64,000 nucleotides of DNA from Nepenthes gracilis (GCA_033239525.1 BSYO01000020.1:11906308-11970307); one strand, 5' to 3'. Positions 35,349-47,228 are shown, counted from the first letter of the stretch. The notes: a model not told the origin generated them from the sequence alone. Numbers and translations: made by a program.

Positions 35349-36168
35349 TGTTGTGTTATGGGTCACTCCCGTGTGGGCCCATACCCACTTGATGTGGCGG
35401 GTGGAGGTGTATATCCTCACCGCATGGAGAAAGATCAAGTTGAGCTCGCCAGGCGCTCAAGCGGATTTTCCAGTATGGCCGCCGTTTGCTTTGCGCCCGC
35501 TAGGAGCTCAAGCGGATTTTTCAGAATGTGCTCCGCCCGCTGTGCGCTCGAGAGGCGCTCGAGCGGATTTTTCAGAATGTGCCCTGCTTGCTATGTACTC
35601 GATAGGCGCTCGAGCGGATTTTTCAGAATGTGCCACGCTCGCTAGGCGCTCGATCGGGGGCCGGCGCCCGCCACATGCTCGACAGCCGCTTGAGCGTGCG
35701 CCAGTTATATAAAACGCCAACTTTGCTTTTTTAGGGTAATTCAATCAATTTGAGCACCGTTCCAGAGAAGAAAAAAGAGAGAAAAGAGAGAGAAGAAGAA
35801 GAAGAGGAAGAATTGAGCCTCCGTTCGGGTTTTCAATCAAGTTCCGGTCATCGATAATCCCACGTATGAGATTCTTGCTGGTGTGAAGAACATCTGCCGG
35901 GTTTCATCTCTACTCTTATTCTTTATACTTCTTGTACGGGCTGTCCACAGTTAGTTGATATTGATTTTTATGATTTGGGGTTTGTGTAACCGATCAACTG
36001 CTACTAGTAGAAATTTTAGACTCTGTGTCCCGTGGTTTTTCTCCATCGTTTCATAGGGAGTTTTTCACGTAAAAATCGTATTTTTTTTGTTCGTGATTGC
36101 TTATTGTGTGCTTGATATCGTTTATCACGTATTTTCTTGCGGTTCAAACAAGGTTTTTAATTCTAACA
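35349..36168 (+). mobile_element. H 3' LTR
   Basis: Pairs with the 5' LTR. The CTCGAG repeat array is at 35453-35660, TATA at 35706-35713, and the TTCTAACA end is followed by the ACTGT duplication. Confidence 0.94.
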
Positions 36169-36173
36169 ACTGT

Positions 36174-36608
36174 GCGTTAAGACAGAGAAACTCATTTCCC
36201 TATTTTTTTTCTCATTGTTATTATTATAATTATTTTTATCTACAACCTGCACAATCAAGAAAGTTTTTTTAATTTACTCTTCTACATCTAACAACAGATT
36301 TTGCAAAGGGTTTTTTTCTACCACCTCTTCAAAAAAACTTGTTTTTCTACTGCAAGACATGAGCACGCAGGACTTTGGTGATTGGAAGTATCACAGTGAG
36401 GCAATGGGTAGCTCAGGCTTTTAGCAAGAAGGTAGCTTGGGTTTTCAGTGAGAATTTGCTACAATTTTCGGATTTGGATTGTGGCGGAAGAGGTTGGGCA
36501 TATTTGGTAGTGGTGGTTGTCATTTAAGTAGTGATACACCATTGGAGTTGGTTTCACAGGTAATGCTTCGATAGGGTGGCGGTGTAGAAAAAAATTAAAA
36601 CTTTGGCC
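36174..36608 (-). other. F leader, part 2
   Basis: The remaining part of the untranslated F leader, between the PBS and the H insertion point. Nothing coding is recognised. Confidence 0.55.
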
Positions 36609-36620
36609 TCTGATATCTAA
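36609..36620 (-). other. F primer-binding site (diverged iMet type)
   Basis: On the minus strand TAGATATCAGAG follows the LTR end. It differs slightly from TTGGTATCAGAG, consistent with age. Confidence 0.7.
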
Positions 36621-36622
36621 TT

Positions 36623-37044
36623 TGATACAAAGAAAGAGAAATAAAGGAAGGAAAGAAGAGAAAGGGGAAGGGAGAAGAAACAAAGAAGAGAACAGAGAAA
36701 GGGAGAAGTAGAGATCACCAATAAGTAAGAAGGAGAATTATAATTTCTTAATATCAATTCAATTCATCAATGACTTTTAAACAATAAAGCTAAGGACCCT
36801 ATATAAAGGTACCATGCTTCTAGGTTAGTTAAGTTACATACATAATTTCTTCATTAACAATGACTTAAAATAATAAAATAATAAAAGCTATATATAATAT
36901 TCTTAAAGTATGTTAGGGTTACCAAAATTACAAAATTTAAAAAATCCGTAAGATATTACGAAATATAGAAACAAATAAATTCAATTAAAATTAAATATCT
37001 CTCAAATGAAATCAAGTCTTTCTAATATCTTTGGGATGTCCACA
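36623..37044 (-). mobile_element. F 5' LTR
   Basis: About 422 bp. It matches the split 3' LTR over its full length. The minus-strand start is near TGTGGACATCCC; the end, TTTGTATCA, is next to the PBS. Confidence 0.82.
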
Positions 37045-37394
37045 ATGCTTCCCATGTTGACTTTTTGCTATGATTCACTATAACTAAGAATTGCTAGATA
37101 GAAAGCATATATGTTTATAAATAGTCCCGAAAATGACAATTACTATTAGAACTTCTAATTAAAAAAGGGGAAACTCCAACACATATTGAAAGGCATGCAA
37201 TGTTATTCCACAACCCTAAAACCAGAGAGGAAAAGTAACAAACTGAAACCTATTATTCAAATCAAGCATTAGCCAGTATTCCCAACAAGGTTGTATATAT
37301 TTTGAAGGAATGTAGAAAAGTAACAAGATCTAGAAGTAGAATTTATTTTTTCAATTTTCACAAGTAATAACTCTATATAAGTTAGAAATGAAGG
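37045..37394 (-). other. Host intron remnant between F and A
   Basis: AT-rich DNA with no mobile-element features. It rejoins 57848 once A and one GAAGG copy are removed. Confidence 0.6.
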
Positions 37395-39399
37395 TATGAG
37401 GTTTCAGGTTTCAAAACATAGTAATTAAGAGGTAATTAAGGTAAAATAATCAAGTTTACGCTTAATGCATATGGGAAAAATTAAGTTTCAGGAGCGTAGA
37501 AAGAGGTGGCGGGGGGCGCTGAATCCAATGGACCCCACGCCTGCTAGGCACTCGAGTGCCTGTGGCAGGCGCAGGATCTAGCGGGCCTGTACCTGTTGTG
37601 TGTCGGGCTAGCACTTGAGCGCTAACTAGCGCTATAAAAACCCCATGAGGTTTTTGTGCGTCATTTTCCGACTTACCACGTTAGAAGAGAGAGAGGGAGC
37701 ACGAAGGAGAAGAGAGAGAAAGAAGAAACCAATGTTCCCGAATCTGATTCCGAACTTGAACTAGCTAGAGAAGTGATAGATCGGGTCGAGACAACTACAC
37801 TTATATCTTTTTCTCTCATTTCTATGCACTTCTATTTCGTTTTTTCGGGTATCTTCGTCCCGATACCCGATTAAGTTTATATTTTACAAAGCCCATAATT
37901 TGAGCATGTATATATATCGATTTCATATCTGATTTATAAGATTTGTGTGGTTTTTTTACTTCACAAAACCCTAACCCGAGCCCCACATGTTTCTCCCGTT
38001 TAATTTGAGATTTATGCATGATTTAGCCTTAGATAACTAAAACCATAATTTTATGGACATTGGTACTTCGATTATTTGGTAATTGTTCACATATATTTTG
38101 TATATGTTATTTTACGTGTGCCAAAAATATTATCGGACATGAATTGGGATATTTATTCACATGTTCATTATTTATGTTATACTGTATATGTTTCGAAAAT
38201 TACGTTGTATATATTTGTGAAGGGATTTATTGTCTGGAAGCTCTAAAGTTATGTTTGGCTCATGATGGTAAGACTTTTCGATTTTGCATGAAATTTGAGT
38301 CATGTGGAACTTAAATTCATAAGAATTGTGCAAATTATGAAAAGTATAAGAGGAAAATTTCATGATATGTTAGATTTGATGATCCATTCTCCCAGAGTGA
38401 AAACTAAGTGCTAAGAATAAGTATGAAATTTTCTTAAGAATAAGTAATTAAGGAAATTGGATCAAGGGTTTATATTTCAATGGATAGTATTCCCTAGCAT
38501 GCCTTAGGATATTATTGTGGAAATACGAGAATTGCCTCTGGGCTACAGGGAACATGGTGGCATATGTTTTATGGCCCTGTATATCGGGTTAAATGTATAC
38601 CGCTCACCATGGGATGTTTGAATTGCGCAGGTTGTGCTTTAGAATGTGTAGAAGAAAACACATTCCTTTCCTCGTTCGACCGCACCGTTAGCTAGTAAGG
38701 CATACTGGCCTTGGTCCGCAAAGATAATGAAATCTATGCATATTTTAGAACCTAAAAGGATCAGAAATAAAATAAAAAAGATAAATGTGTTTTGAAAAGG
38801 TATTTGCTCATGTCTCATATTTATACATTCATATCCTGTTAATATTTCCTTTCGTTATTTTATTTTATATATATTGCTTATTATCCTTAATTATATTGTG
38901 TCTTACTGAATATTTGGCTCACCCTTATTGTTTCCTTTTCTTCAAATGAGCACGCGCTTAAACCTGATAAGGTGGAGTGAGGATTAGAAGTCGGCTAGGC
39001 ATAAAGGCTTGAAGGATGATCTTATGGACTTAGATTTTATGATTTTGTTACTCGTGGAGTACTTTTGTGTATTATTTGATGGTTTTGTATACTGATGTAT
39101 GTGTATAATGGTGATGTACATGTAGTTTAGTTTTCTCTATATTTAATGAATGTATATATACTTTCACAGGTTTATATGGTTTTATTTGGGTACTTAGTGG
39201 CATCTTACCTGAGCTAACGTTGTAACAGGAATTACGACGTCGATGCCACGTGTTTATTTGTGACTTTTTGGATCCTGTGTTAGAATGTTGTGGATATTTG
39301 TTTGTGTTGTACAAGAATTTGTACAGGTTTGTATTAATTTGACGGTCGTTTTTCAGTTGAAACTCTGTCGAATTCCGGTTAGGAGCACGGTTCGTCACA
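37395..39399 (+). mobile_element. A 5' LTR
   Basis: It contains palindrome CACTCGAGTGCC (37550-37561) and GCACTTGAGCGC near 37611, TATA at 37633-37640, a GA-rich leader, an 'AAATATGAGCAAATAC'-like region (38800-38860 in reverse) and 'TTTGGCTCACCC' (about 38923). It ends TTCGTCACA. Confidence 0.93.
37633..37640 (+). promoter_or_regulatory. TATA box of A 5' LTR
   Basis: GCTATAAAAACCCC follows the CTCGAG palindromes by about 70 bp. In the 3' LTR the matching site has decayed to CTACAAAAACC. Confidence 0.65.
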
Positions 39400-39401
39400 A
39401 T

Positions 39402-39412
39402 TGGTACAAGAG
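39402..39412 (+). other. A primer-binding site (diverged iMet)
   Basis: TGGTACAAGAG, two mismatches from TGGTATCAGAG, two bases after the 5' LTR. Confidence 0.8.
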
Positions 39413-39654
39413 ATGAGATGCCTTAGGCTTGATCTGACTCTTATGTGGAAGCCTAGGATAGCATAGGCTAGATGGAATAAGTAGATTTAGGTATAGGATG
39501 GTTAAACTAGATTAGGTAGTTTTAATTGTCTTAGTTGCCCTATTTAGACCGCTAGCTATGTTTAATTGCGTAAAATTGTTACGTTCTAGTTAACGTCCAA
39601 TTTGTAATCTAACCCATACCGTTCTTGTTTCAGAATAGACATAAGTAGCCGAGT

Positions 39655-40694
39655 ATGTCGCCAAGACGGAGGTCTACACGTGGAGGTGGTCAACCTCATG
39701 ATCGAGAGGCCGAGTATTTGAATTTGTTGGGTTGTATGGCAGACATCATTGAGAATATGGGGGAGAGGAATCATGCTCCAATGCCTATTCCTACTCCAAC
39801 CCCAGTTCCTGTTAATCCTGGGCTATCTGCATATGATTGATTCGTCTAGGAGATAGTGCTTGAGTTCCTGGGGAAACCAGATCCGATTAAAGCGGACACG
39901 TGGTTCCAAAGGCTAAAGAAAGTATTTGCTGTTATCCATTACCCCAAGGAGGATCAGGTATTGTTTGCCTAGTACCGATTGAAAGGTGAAGCCCATCATT
40001 GGTGGGAGATGAAGAAGAGGGCCTTGGGTATTCGCTGTTATCCATTACCCCAAGGAGGATTAGGTATTGTTTGCATAGTACCAATTGAAAGGTGAAGCTC
40101 ATCATTGGTGGGAGATGAAGAAGAGGGCCTTGAGTGTGCCGGAGCATGAGATCACCTGGCCTATGTTTGAGGATGCATTTATGGAAAAGTTCTTCCCGTC
40201 TACCCTCTGTGAGTAAAAAGTGAAAGAGTTTATTCGCTTAAGGCAAGGGAACCGGTCAATTGCCGAGTATGATGTGAAGTTTACGGAATTGTCACAGTAC
40301 GCTTCGTACATGGTAGAAGACGAAGAGAGAACGGCGAGAAAATTTCTTCAAGGTTTGCGGAATGATATTCGCAAGTAGTTGGCGACCTTGAAATTGGCAA
40401 CTTATGCGGATGTGTTGGATTGTGACGAATAGGAGCTCGCAAAGGAAGAATTCTTCAAGAAAAGAAAGCTGAGTAATAGTGGTGTTGGTGCCAGCTCTAG
40501 TGTGAGTTCTAAGAGACCACCAAAGAGGATAAGACAGCCAGATTCAAAGAAGAAGAGCAACCAAACCGCACTGTCCTCACAAGCTTCAGTCAATTCATGC
40601 CAGCACTGTGGGAAGATGTATGGAAGTAAGTATTGTTATAAGTTGATGGACGTGTGTTTTAATTGCGGCTAGGTTGGGCACAAAATCAAGGAGT
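39655..40694 (+). pseudogene. A gag pseudogene (Retrotrans_gag, CCHC)
   Basis: MSPRRRSTRGGGQ at 39655, then a Pro-rich stretch, stops at 39838 and 39848, and the gag core ('FLGKPDPIKADTWF', 'LKGEAHHWWEMKK', 'IRLRQGNRSIAEYDVKF'). A 106-bp tandem duplication (39922-40133) shifts the frame. The knuckle 'CFNCG.VGHKIKEC' (about 40658-40696) has a stop in place of the fifth residue. The frame is cut by solo LTR B exactly after the knuckle and continues in protease at 44606. Confidence 0.9.
39922..40133 (+). repeat. 106-bp tandem duplication in A gag
   Basis: Two copies start near 39922 and 40028 and differ at only a few positions. Each carries the 'HYPKEDQ' to 'WWEMKKRAL' segment. The length is not divisible by 3, so it is also a frameshift. 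Confidence 0.93.
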
Positions 40695-41594
40695 GTCCTT
40701 GTAAAGACCGAGATTTTATTATTCATAATTCGGTAAATTAAATTCATTTATGTAAAATTAAGATCAATGAATAGTAAAAATCCAGAAGCCATGAACTCAC
40801 ACCGAAATGCGATAAAAATTTATTTGATAAAACCGACTTTAATTTTGGTTAACAAATAATAGAATGAATGATACGAAAGTAATTCTGGTTGACGACAAGA
40901 TAACCTAGTCACCGAATTTGCATCCGATTAATAACCGAAGTTAGCTCGATTGACTAAATATAGTATAAATTAAATTAATCAAGTAAAATTTAATATATTC
41001 CAACACTTAAAACACATGTGGCAGCTCATAAATTGAGCTGAATTTCAAGAAATTCAGCAAGCGCCCATGGCAGCCCCTCTGCTCTCACTAACACACCCCA
41101 CGGTTCCTCCAACCTCTTTCCCAAAAGTTCTGATTAAAAAAATTAAAGGAGAACATGGCACTAAAGAGGGAAGATACATGGCATATTTGAGAACTAACAT
41201 GTATTAAATTTCACCAAATAAAATAGGGACAAGTGGGAAAACAAAGGGGCGACATATCAGCTTGCATGCAAGCTGATTCAGCTTATAGCAATAGGAGCTT
41301 TTCACACCTTATGAGGCAGGTGGCAGGCTCTAATAAATCCAAGAAATTTTCAACAATTAATAGACACATAATGCTAGATATTCACCAGAAAAGAAAGAAA
41401 AAATATAGAGCAAAGCAAAGAAAAAGCAGAGCAAAAACAGAGAACCAAAACCAGAGTCTGGAGAATGACTTGGTTGGCAGCTAAATTTCAAAATTAACTT
41501 AAAAATATTTCCAGGAAAGAATTGCTCTCCCTCTTTAATTTTTTGTCAAATTCGTGATCTTAGCTTGAAGTATTGTCGGTCAAATACTTAAAAT

Positions 41595-41970
41595 TCCCAC
41601 TGAAACCATGCTAGAATGAGAAAAGTTCAGCAACATGTCAAAATGGGACTCTGTTGCTGAATTTTGCTGCACCTTACTGATATCCAAATTTTTTCATACC
41701 TCATTTGATCGATTCATGCCATAAAATTTTTATTGAAAATTTTAAGATGTTAGCTAAATCGACATATTTTTGTTCCGAAATAAGCCTTGCTGTTACCATA
41801 CTAGAATAGCCAAAATTCAGAAACATGCATCATGAAATTGGTTCTACAACCTGCTGTTATACTTACTGATATGCTAATTTTTACATACTGTTAATGGACG
41901 ATTTATCCCATGAAACTTTTAGTGAAGAAACTTTAATATGTTGGCTAAATTATCGTGTTTTTATTTTGGA
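41595..41970 (+). repeat. ~200-bp diverged tandem repeat in B
   Basis: 'CCATGCTAGAATGAG' near 41607 and 'CCATACTAGAATAGCC' near 41806 start two units that also share 'TTACTGATAT' and 'ATGTT.GCTAAAT'. Confidence 0.75.
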
Positions 41971-42339
41971 ATAATTCTCATGAATTAGGCTAAATTCAAG
42001 GAGTTTTAAGTCAACTGGCAGTTTGAACCAGGAAAATCAGGGACTGCTGTTGGTGCTGATCTTCTTCACGTTTATGATCGATTCAAGCTCTATAAAAATT
42101 AGTATATGAACTTTAAATAACCCTCTAAGATATCATGAAGTTGATTTAAAAATACCTCTTGAAAATTTGACCGGTTTAGCATCAAGAAAATTGAGTAAAC
42201 CGAACTGGCCAGATTGCACCAGAATATTGAAAATAGCAGTTTGGGGAAATTAGGCCAAACCAGCCTCCGTCTGACCACCAAACCGTCTATAAATTGGTCA
42301 CAAATTAATTAAAATCCTTATTAAGATTGTGTAAGATCG

Positions 42340-43040
42340 GTTCATGAAAATGGGTTGAATGGACCACCAAACCGGATCCCCAAATGAACAGCAAAACTCA
42401 CCCCTGCATCCTTGCTGATGCTGATGCAAATTTGGCAGTCCATTTTGGTGGATTGAATTGGCCATGAACCAATTGAACCAGCAGCCGACCCGGGCATATG
42501 TTCTAGTACTAAGGTTAAATTATCACTATGTAAAATGGTTTTTGAAAATTCCTCGATATGGTCACTGAACCGAACCGCATATCAGAATCCAGACTGAACT
42601 TCAGCAGTTTGCTGAAATGCAATGGGTTGAACCAGGCCCCAATTCTGCTGAACCACGGCCAAAGTATCTTAAGTACGTTAAAATGATATTAAAGTATCAA
42701 CTTGTAAAATTTGGAAGGATTTAACCACCAAATCGGACCTCAAAATGACAACTAAACCATGCATCCCTGTTGATGCTGTAGCAGGGTAGTTCAGGAAATG
42801 GATTAAATCGACCATGTACCGGTTGAACCAGCAGTTGGCCCAACCAAGTCTTCTAGTACTAAGGCTTAACTATCACCGTGTAAAATGGTTTCCAAAAATA
42901 CTTTGATTTGGTCGCTGAACCGGCCACAGAATAGAAATTGCTACTCAACCGGCTGATTTGCATTAAATTGCCTATCTTGCTAATTTAGTGTGAACCGGTT
43001 AGAAAATAAATAATGAATCGGCCATATATGGTATGTTAAA
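42340..43040 (+). repeat. ~350-bp tandem repeat with AACCGG words in B
   Basis: Two units share 'TTGAACCAGCAG' (about 42470 and 42821), 'TTCTAGTACTAAGG' and 'TGTAAAATGGTTT'. The whole of 42150-43340 is dense in GAACCGG/CCGGTTT-type words. Confidence 0.8.
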
Positions 43041-44605
43041 TTAGTAATCAAGCGATACATCATGTAAATCGATTGGCCATTATAAGAACCAGATGTTAAA
43101 GATATTTAATGAATCGATTTCTAAGGAATCGGCTTATTTGGTGAGGGAATTGATTTTTATATATGTTCTTTTAAAATAAAGAACCGGCCACTTATTATAT
43201 GGATAATAGTGAACCGACTCACATGATATAACTGGCGGAATATTATGAAAAGATGAACCGATCCATAAACCGAATTTGTGATGAAACCGATTAAAGAGAT
43301 GAAATGGAATCGAACTAGTTAGTGAACTGGTAAATTATGGAATTTATGGACCAAAAATTGAATAATATGTTGTCTAAAAATAAGTTCAGTACATGTTAAA
43401 ATGTATACAAACTTATATTATGTATTGATATGATTTTATTATGGAAATATACGATGTGTTTTATCGTGATTTCATTACAAATGTATATGATATGTTTATG
43501 TATAAGTGGAAGCCAATATGATACCAAGAAAATATGAACTTTCTCTAAGATGAGAAAATTAAGAAGAAGTAAGATTATGAATAAGGACTTTCACTACGAA
43601 ATTTTAAGAAGTAAAGAAATTAAACCAAGGATTTATTTCAGCAGATAGTATTCTCTGGCATACCTTAGGATATTATAATATAGATCGTTGTCTGAATAAA
43701 TATCACTGTGCGATTTTGGCCTCGTCTGCCAGGAGATAATAGGTACTTCCATCCAGTCTTCGGAATGTAAATAAGGAAGATAGGGCCTTTGATTTGTGTG
43801 GAGTGAACACAATCCATCTTGTCTTTGGGATGTAAATAAGGAAGAAAGTATCACCATATTATACAATTTTGGCCTTTGATTGTGTAGAGTGAACACAATC
43901 AAGTATCGATCAAATACTCTGTTAGCTAGTGAGGCCTATTAGCCCGGGTTCCTCAAGATATGTAAGGTAAGAATGTGTTGACAAGTAATAATGATTAAGT
44001 ACAAGAAAAAACAAAGTCAATTGCATCATAAAAATTATTCTAAAAGTATATACGTATTTTTACATGCATCATGATCCATATTCCTCATTGTGAATTATTT
44101 TAAAGATGAATATGCATGTCTTTAACTATTCTGTTTTTGTTGAGCATTTAACTCACTCTTTTACTATTTTCTTTCCCTCCAAATGCTTCACAGGAGTTCA
44201 AGCCTAGTAAACAAAAGTAAAGAAAAACCAATAAGTATGCAATAATCTATAATGATGTAACTAATTTAGTTTAAGTAATGATATAAGAACTTGTAAATTT
44301 ATAAGTATTCCCAAAATATAAATTTTAGTATTGATAGTTTAGAAATATATTCGCAAATTTCTTATGGTTATCTTATAAATTTCGGTGTAAATTTGTTTAT
44401 AAGATGAATATTGGGATGTTAGTTGACATCTTTTCTTATCACAAGCTGACATAATATTATAGTCGAATGAATATCAGAGTCATTGATGATTAGTCTTATT
44501 TTGAATCCTGTGTAATATGATTTATTGTGATTTATCAATTTGTTAAGACAAGGACACGTTCCCTATGATTAAAATAGATATAAGAATACAAGACGTGACA
44601 GTCCT

Positions 44606-45050
44606 CATCCGACGAAGGTCTGCACCCCTAAGCTCGTTGTGCAAGGAAAGGCTTTTGCAGTGTCCACAAGCAAAGCGAAGACGTCCGATGATCTGGTGGA
44701 AGGTATTCTTTCTATTTGTGGCTCTTCTGGTATTGTATTTTTTGATTCTGAATCCACCCATTCTTTCGTTTCACCTCGGTTTGCTTGTCATCTTGTATCA
44801 TCTCCTGTGGCCTTTATTCTTCGGTTGTATCGATGCCCACACGGTCTTCTGATGTTAATGATGTCACGTACTCTAGGTGTTTGGTTGAGGTGAATGGGTT
44901 GTCCTTAGTTATTGATCTGATCTTGTTGGAGATGCATGATTTTGATGTTATCTTATGAATAGATTGGTTGTCAAGAAATTATGCAACTATTGATTGTTTT
45001 CATAAGAAAGTTGATTTTGCAATTTCGGAATGTGAGCCCTTTCACATTTA
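44606..45050 (+). pseudogene. A aspartic protease
   Basis: It resumes after B with 'KLVVQGKAFAVST', then 'GIVFFDSESTHSFVSPRFA' (about 44736-44790). The active-site triad DSG has become DSE. 'DFDVIL.IDWLSRNYATIDC' near 44940-44996 matches the conserved end of gypsy protease. Confidence 0.9.
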
Positions 45051-45119
45051 AAGAATTCGGCGGGTTGAGCCGTCCAACTTAATTTCGGCTCTGCAAGCTC
45101 GCCATCTGTTGAATAGTGG

Positions 45120-45840
45120 ATGGGAAGATTATTTGACGTATTCCAGTGTGGTGGAGAGCCGAGAGCTATTAGCGAAGAAGATTCCGGTGGTATGTGAGTT
45201 CAATGATGTGTTCCCGGATAAATTATCTACTTTGTCGTCACATTGAGAGATCGAGTTTGGGATTGATCTTGTACCTAGATCGGCACCTATTTTGAAGACC
45301 CCTATCGTATGGCTCCTGCGGAGTTGAAAGAATTGAAGCAGCAATTGTAGGACCTTCTGGATATGGATTTTATTAGACCCAATTTTTCGCTGTGGAGTGC
45401 TCTGATCCTATTCGTGAAGAAGGGTGGGACCTTGAGGTTGAGTGTAGACTATCGTAAGCTGAATAAGATTACGATCAAGAATAAGTATCCATTGCCGAGA
45501 ATTGATGACGTTTTTGATCAATTGCAAGGGATCCGCGTGTTATCTAAGATCGATCTTCCATCGGGGTATCATCAACTTAGGATTAAACAGGAGGATGTAG
45601 TGAAGACGGCATTTTGGACGAGATATGGCTATTATAAGTTTCTTATGATGCCGTTTGGCTTGACGAATACTCCTACGATGTTTGTGGACTTGATGAATCG
45701 GATTTTTCAACTCTATTTAGATAAATTTGTGGTGGTTTTCATCGATGACATCTTGATCTATTCGAAGAATTGTATAGAGCATGAGAAGCATTTGAAGATC
45801 GTGCATCAGACCCTTCGGAAGCATAAGTTGTTCGCGAGGT
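45120..45840 (+). pseudogene. A reverse transcriptase
   Basis: 'VCEFNDVFPDKL' leads into RT. The 45363-45842 stretch is fully open and holds '[23 protein letters not shown]', '[14 protein letters not shown]', '[12 protein letters not shown]' and the intact catalytic 'FIDDILIYS' (about 45740-45765), a normal gypsy form. Flanking stops and a frameshift near 45300 and 45840 inactivate it. Confidence 0.94.
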
Positions 45841-45989
45841 GAAGAAGTGGCGAGTTTTGGCTCGATGAGGCATATCTTGGGCCATGTCATCTCCAATGGA
45901 AGCATCCCAGTAAGACCCAAGAAGATTGAAGCCGTGATCAGTTGAAGTCGACCGACGATCGTGATGGAGGTCCATAGCTTTTTGGGTAT

Positions 45990-46509
45990 GGTCGGATATT
46001 CTCGTTGCTTCATGGAGAATTTTTCTTGGATTGCTTTGCTGCTTACTCAACTCACGAAAAAGGAGACAAAGTTTGAATAGACAGGAGAGTGCGACCGAAG
46101 TTTTCAAGAGTCGAAGAATCGTTTGACTTCGGCACTAGTTCTGACTATCCCAGATGGCTTTGGTGGTTTCAAGGTATATTGTAATACTTCTAAGGTAGGC
46201 CTCGAATGTATCTTGATGCAAAATGGGAAGGTGGTAGCTTATGGATCTCGGCAATTGAAGATTCATGAGAAGAACTACCCAACCTATGATTTGGAGTTAG
46301 CCGCCGTTGTGTTCGCGTTAAAGCTATAGAGGCATTATCTGTACAGCGCGAAATTTCTTGTGTATTCTGATCACAAGAGCCTCAAGTTCCCATTTTCAGA
46401 TAAGGAGCTGAATATGAGGTAGCGAAGGTGGGTCGTGTCCCTGAAGGATTATGATTGTGAGATCTACTATCAACCGGGGAAAGCGAACGTAGTCGAGGAT
46501 GCTTTTAGT
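45990..46509 (+). pseudogene. A RNase H
   Basis: Landmarks: '[21 protein letters not shown]' (46150-46215, the DAS box changed to NTS), '[22 protein letters not shown]', 'VYSDHKSLK' (about 46362) and 'DYDCEIYYQPGKANVVEDAFS', cut at 46509 by element C. Stops are at 46327 and 46421. Confidence 0.92.
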
Positions 46510-47228
46510 TGTGACGGAAGGGATTTTTTTTTACATTCCGCCAATGATCTCCCGGAATTGACACCAAGCTTCGGTGATCCGGTCCGGGCCGATCGTGCCT
46601 TCCAAATCACAAGATCACAGATGCCGTCTAGGACTTATACACATAGCGAAAGTCGGTCTAGTATCCAACTTAAGCATTTACATTCATTCCCATAAAAATT
46701 CATTCCTGAATACATATAGCCATGAACGTCTAATCACAAAAGTTTATCCATTCTAACAGATTATTACATTAATTGTTTTTTCATGGCGGTCGTCCAAAAG
46801 GTATGCTTCTGAATCCTTACAAACTCTTCAGATAGGCTCTAGTCACTCCGTCTCGTCAGGCACGAGTTCTAAATTTCTATCTGATGGGAAAAACAGAAAA
46901 CAGTGAGCCGGAACTCAACAAGGTACATGCAGATTTTCCATAAAACGTTCGTACTGTCAACAGTTATAGATACATATACAGGATATCATTTGGCTAAAAT
47001 CATGCAGAACACTTAGAACGGTTAATGCAGGAAATCATGCAACATAAATATCATACGGTAGCGTTTGGCCGGACTATACAGAAGTCAATTAGGAAGCCGA
47101 AACAGATAATATTAGAGCATGAAACAAGGCCGGTCACAGTATAGCTTCTTTTATTTATTGCTTAACAGTAGGGGGCTTTAATTGAGGATAGATTGTGCAC
47201 ATCTCCTCACAATCACGGCAATACCTCA

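Larger units (their letters stand above)
30463..36168 (+). mobile_element. Element H: near-complete TNT1-like Ty1/copia retrotransposon
   Basis: LTRs at 30463-31291 and 35349-36168 start TGTTG and end TCTAACA, with a perfect 5-bp duplication ACTGT (30458-30462 and 36169-36173). PBS, gag, protease, integrase, RT, RNase H and PPT are all present in order. LTRs are very similar and most of the polyprotein is readable, but a gag stop and several pol stops or shifts make it non-autonomous now. It is among the youngest insertions here judged by open frames. Confidence 0.95.
20876..37044 (-). mobile_element. Element F: minus-strand Ty3/gypsy, interrupted by E and H
   Basis: Two LTRs match: 20876-21066 joined to 25750-25992 (3' LTR, split by E) and 36623-37044 (5' LTR), each about 420-434 bp. 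The PBS is at 36609-36620; gag, protease and integrase follow in order on the minus strand. Without E and H the element is about 5.8 kb. It is the same family as G: LTR starts TGATACGGGCATC and TGATGCGGACATC, and matching gag and protease. Most of RT is missing between protease (27551) and integrase (27250). No clear TSD was found, so ends may be a few bases off. Confidence 0.85.
40700..44600 (+). mobile_element. B: 3.9-kb solo LTR inserted at the A gag-protease junction
   Basis: Starts TGTAAAGACC, ends GACGTGACA, and is flanked by perfect GTCCT (40695-40699 and 44601-44605). No coding region and no second LTR. Removing it and one GTCCT rejoins the gag-protease frame without a break. Blocks at 43640-43700 ('AGTATTC.CTGGCATACCTTAGGATATTAT'), 43918-43950 and 44150-44190 ('TTAACTCACTCTTTTAC') match the A LTR in order and orientation, so it is a longer relative of Tekay/Del LTRs on the plus strand. 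Confidence 0.9.

Noticed and set aside
20876..37044. Target-site duplication for F
   Set aside because: Bases beside the two ends (TGAAG or TCTGA against ATGCT or CTTCC) do not match; I do not claim one.
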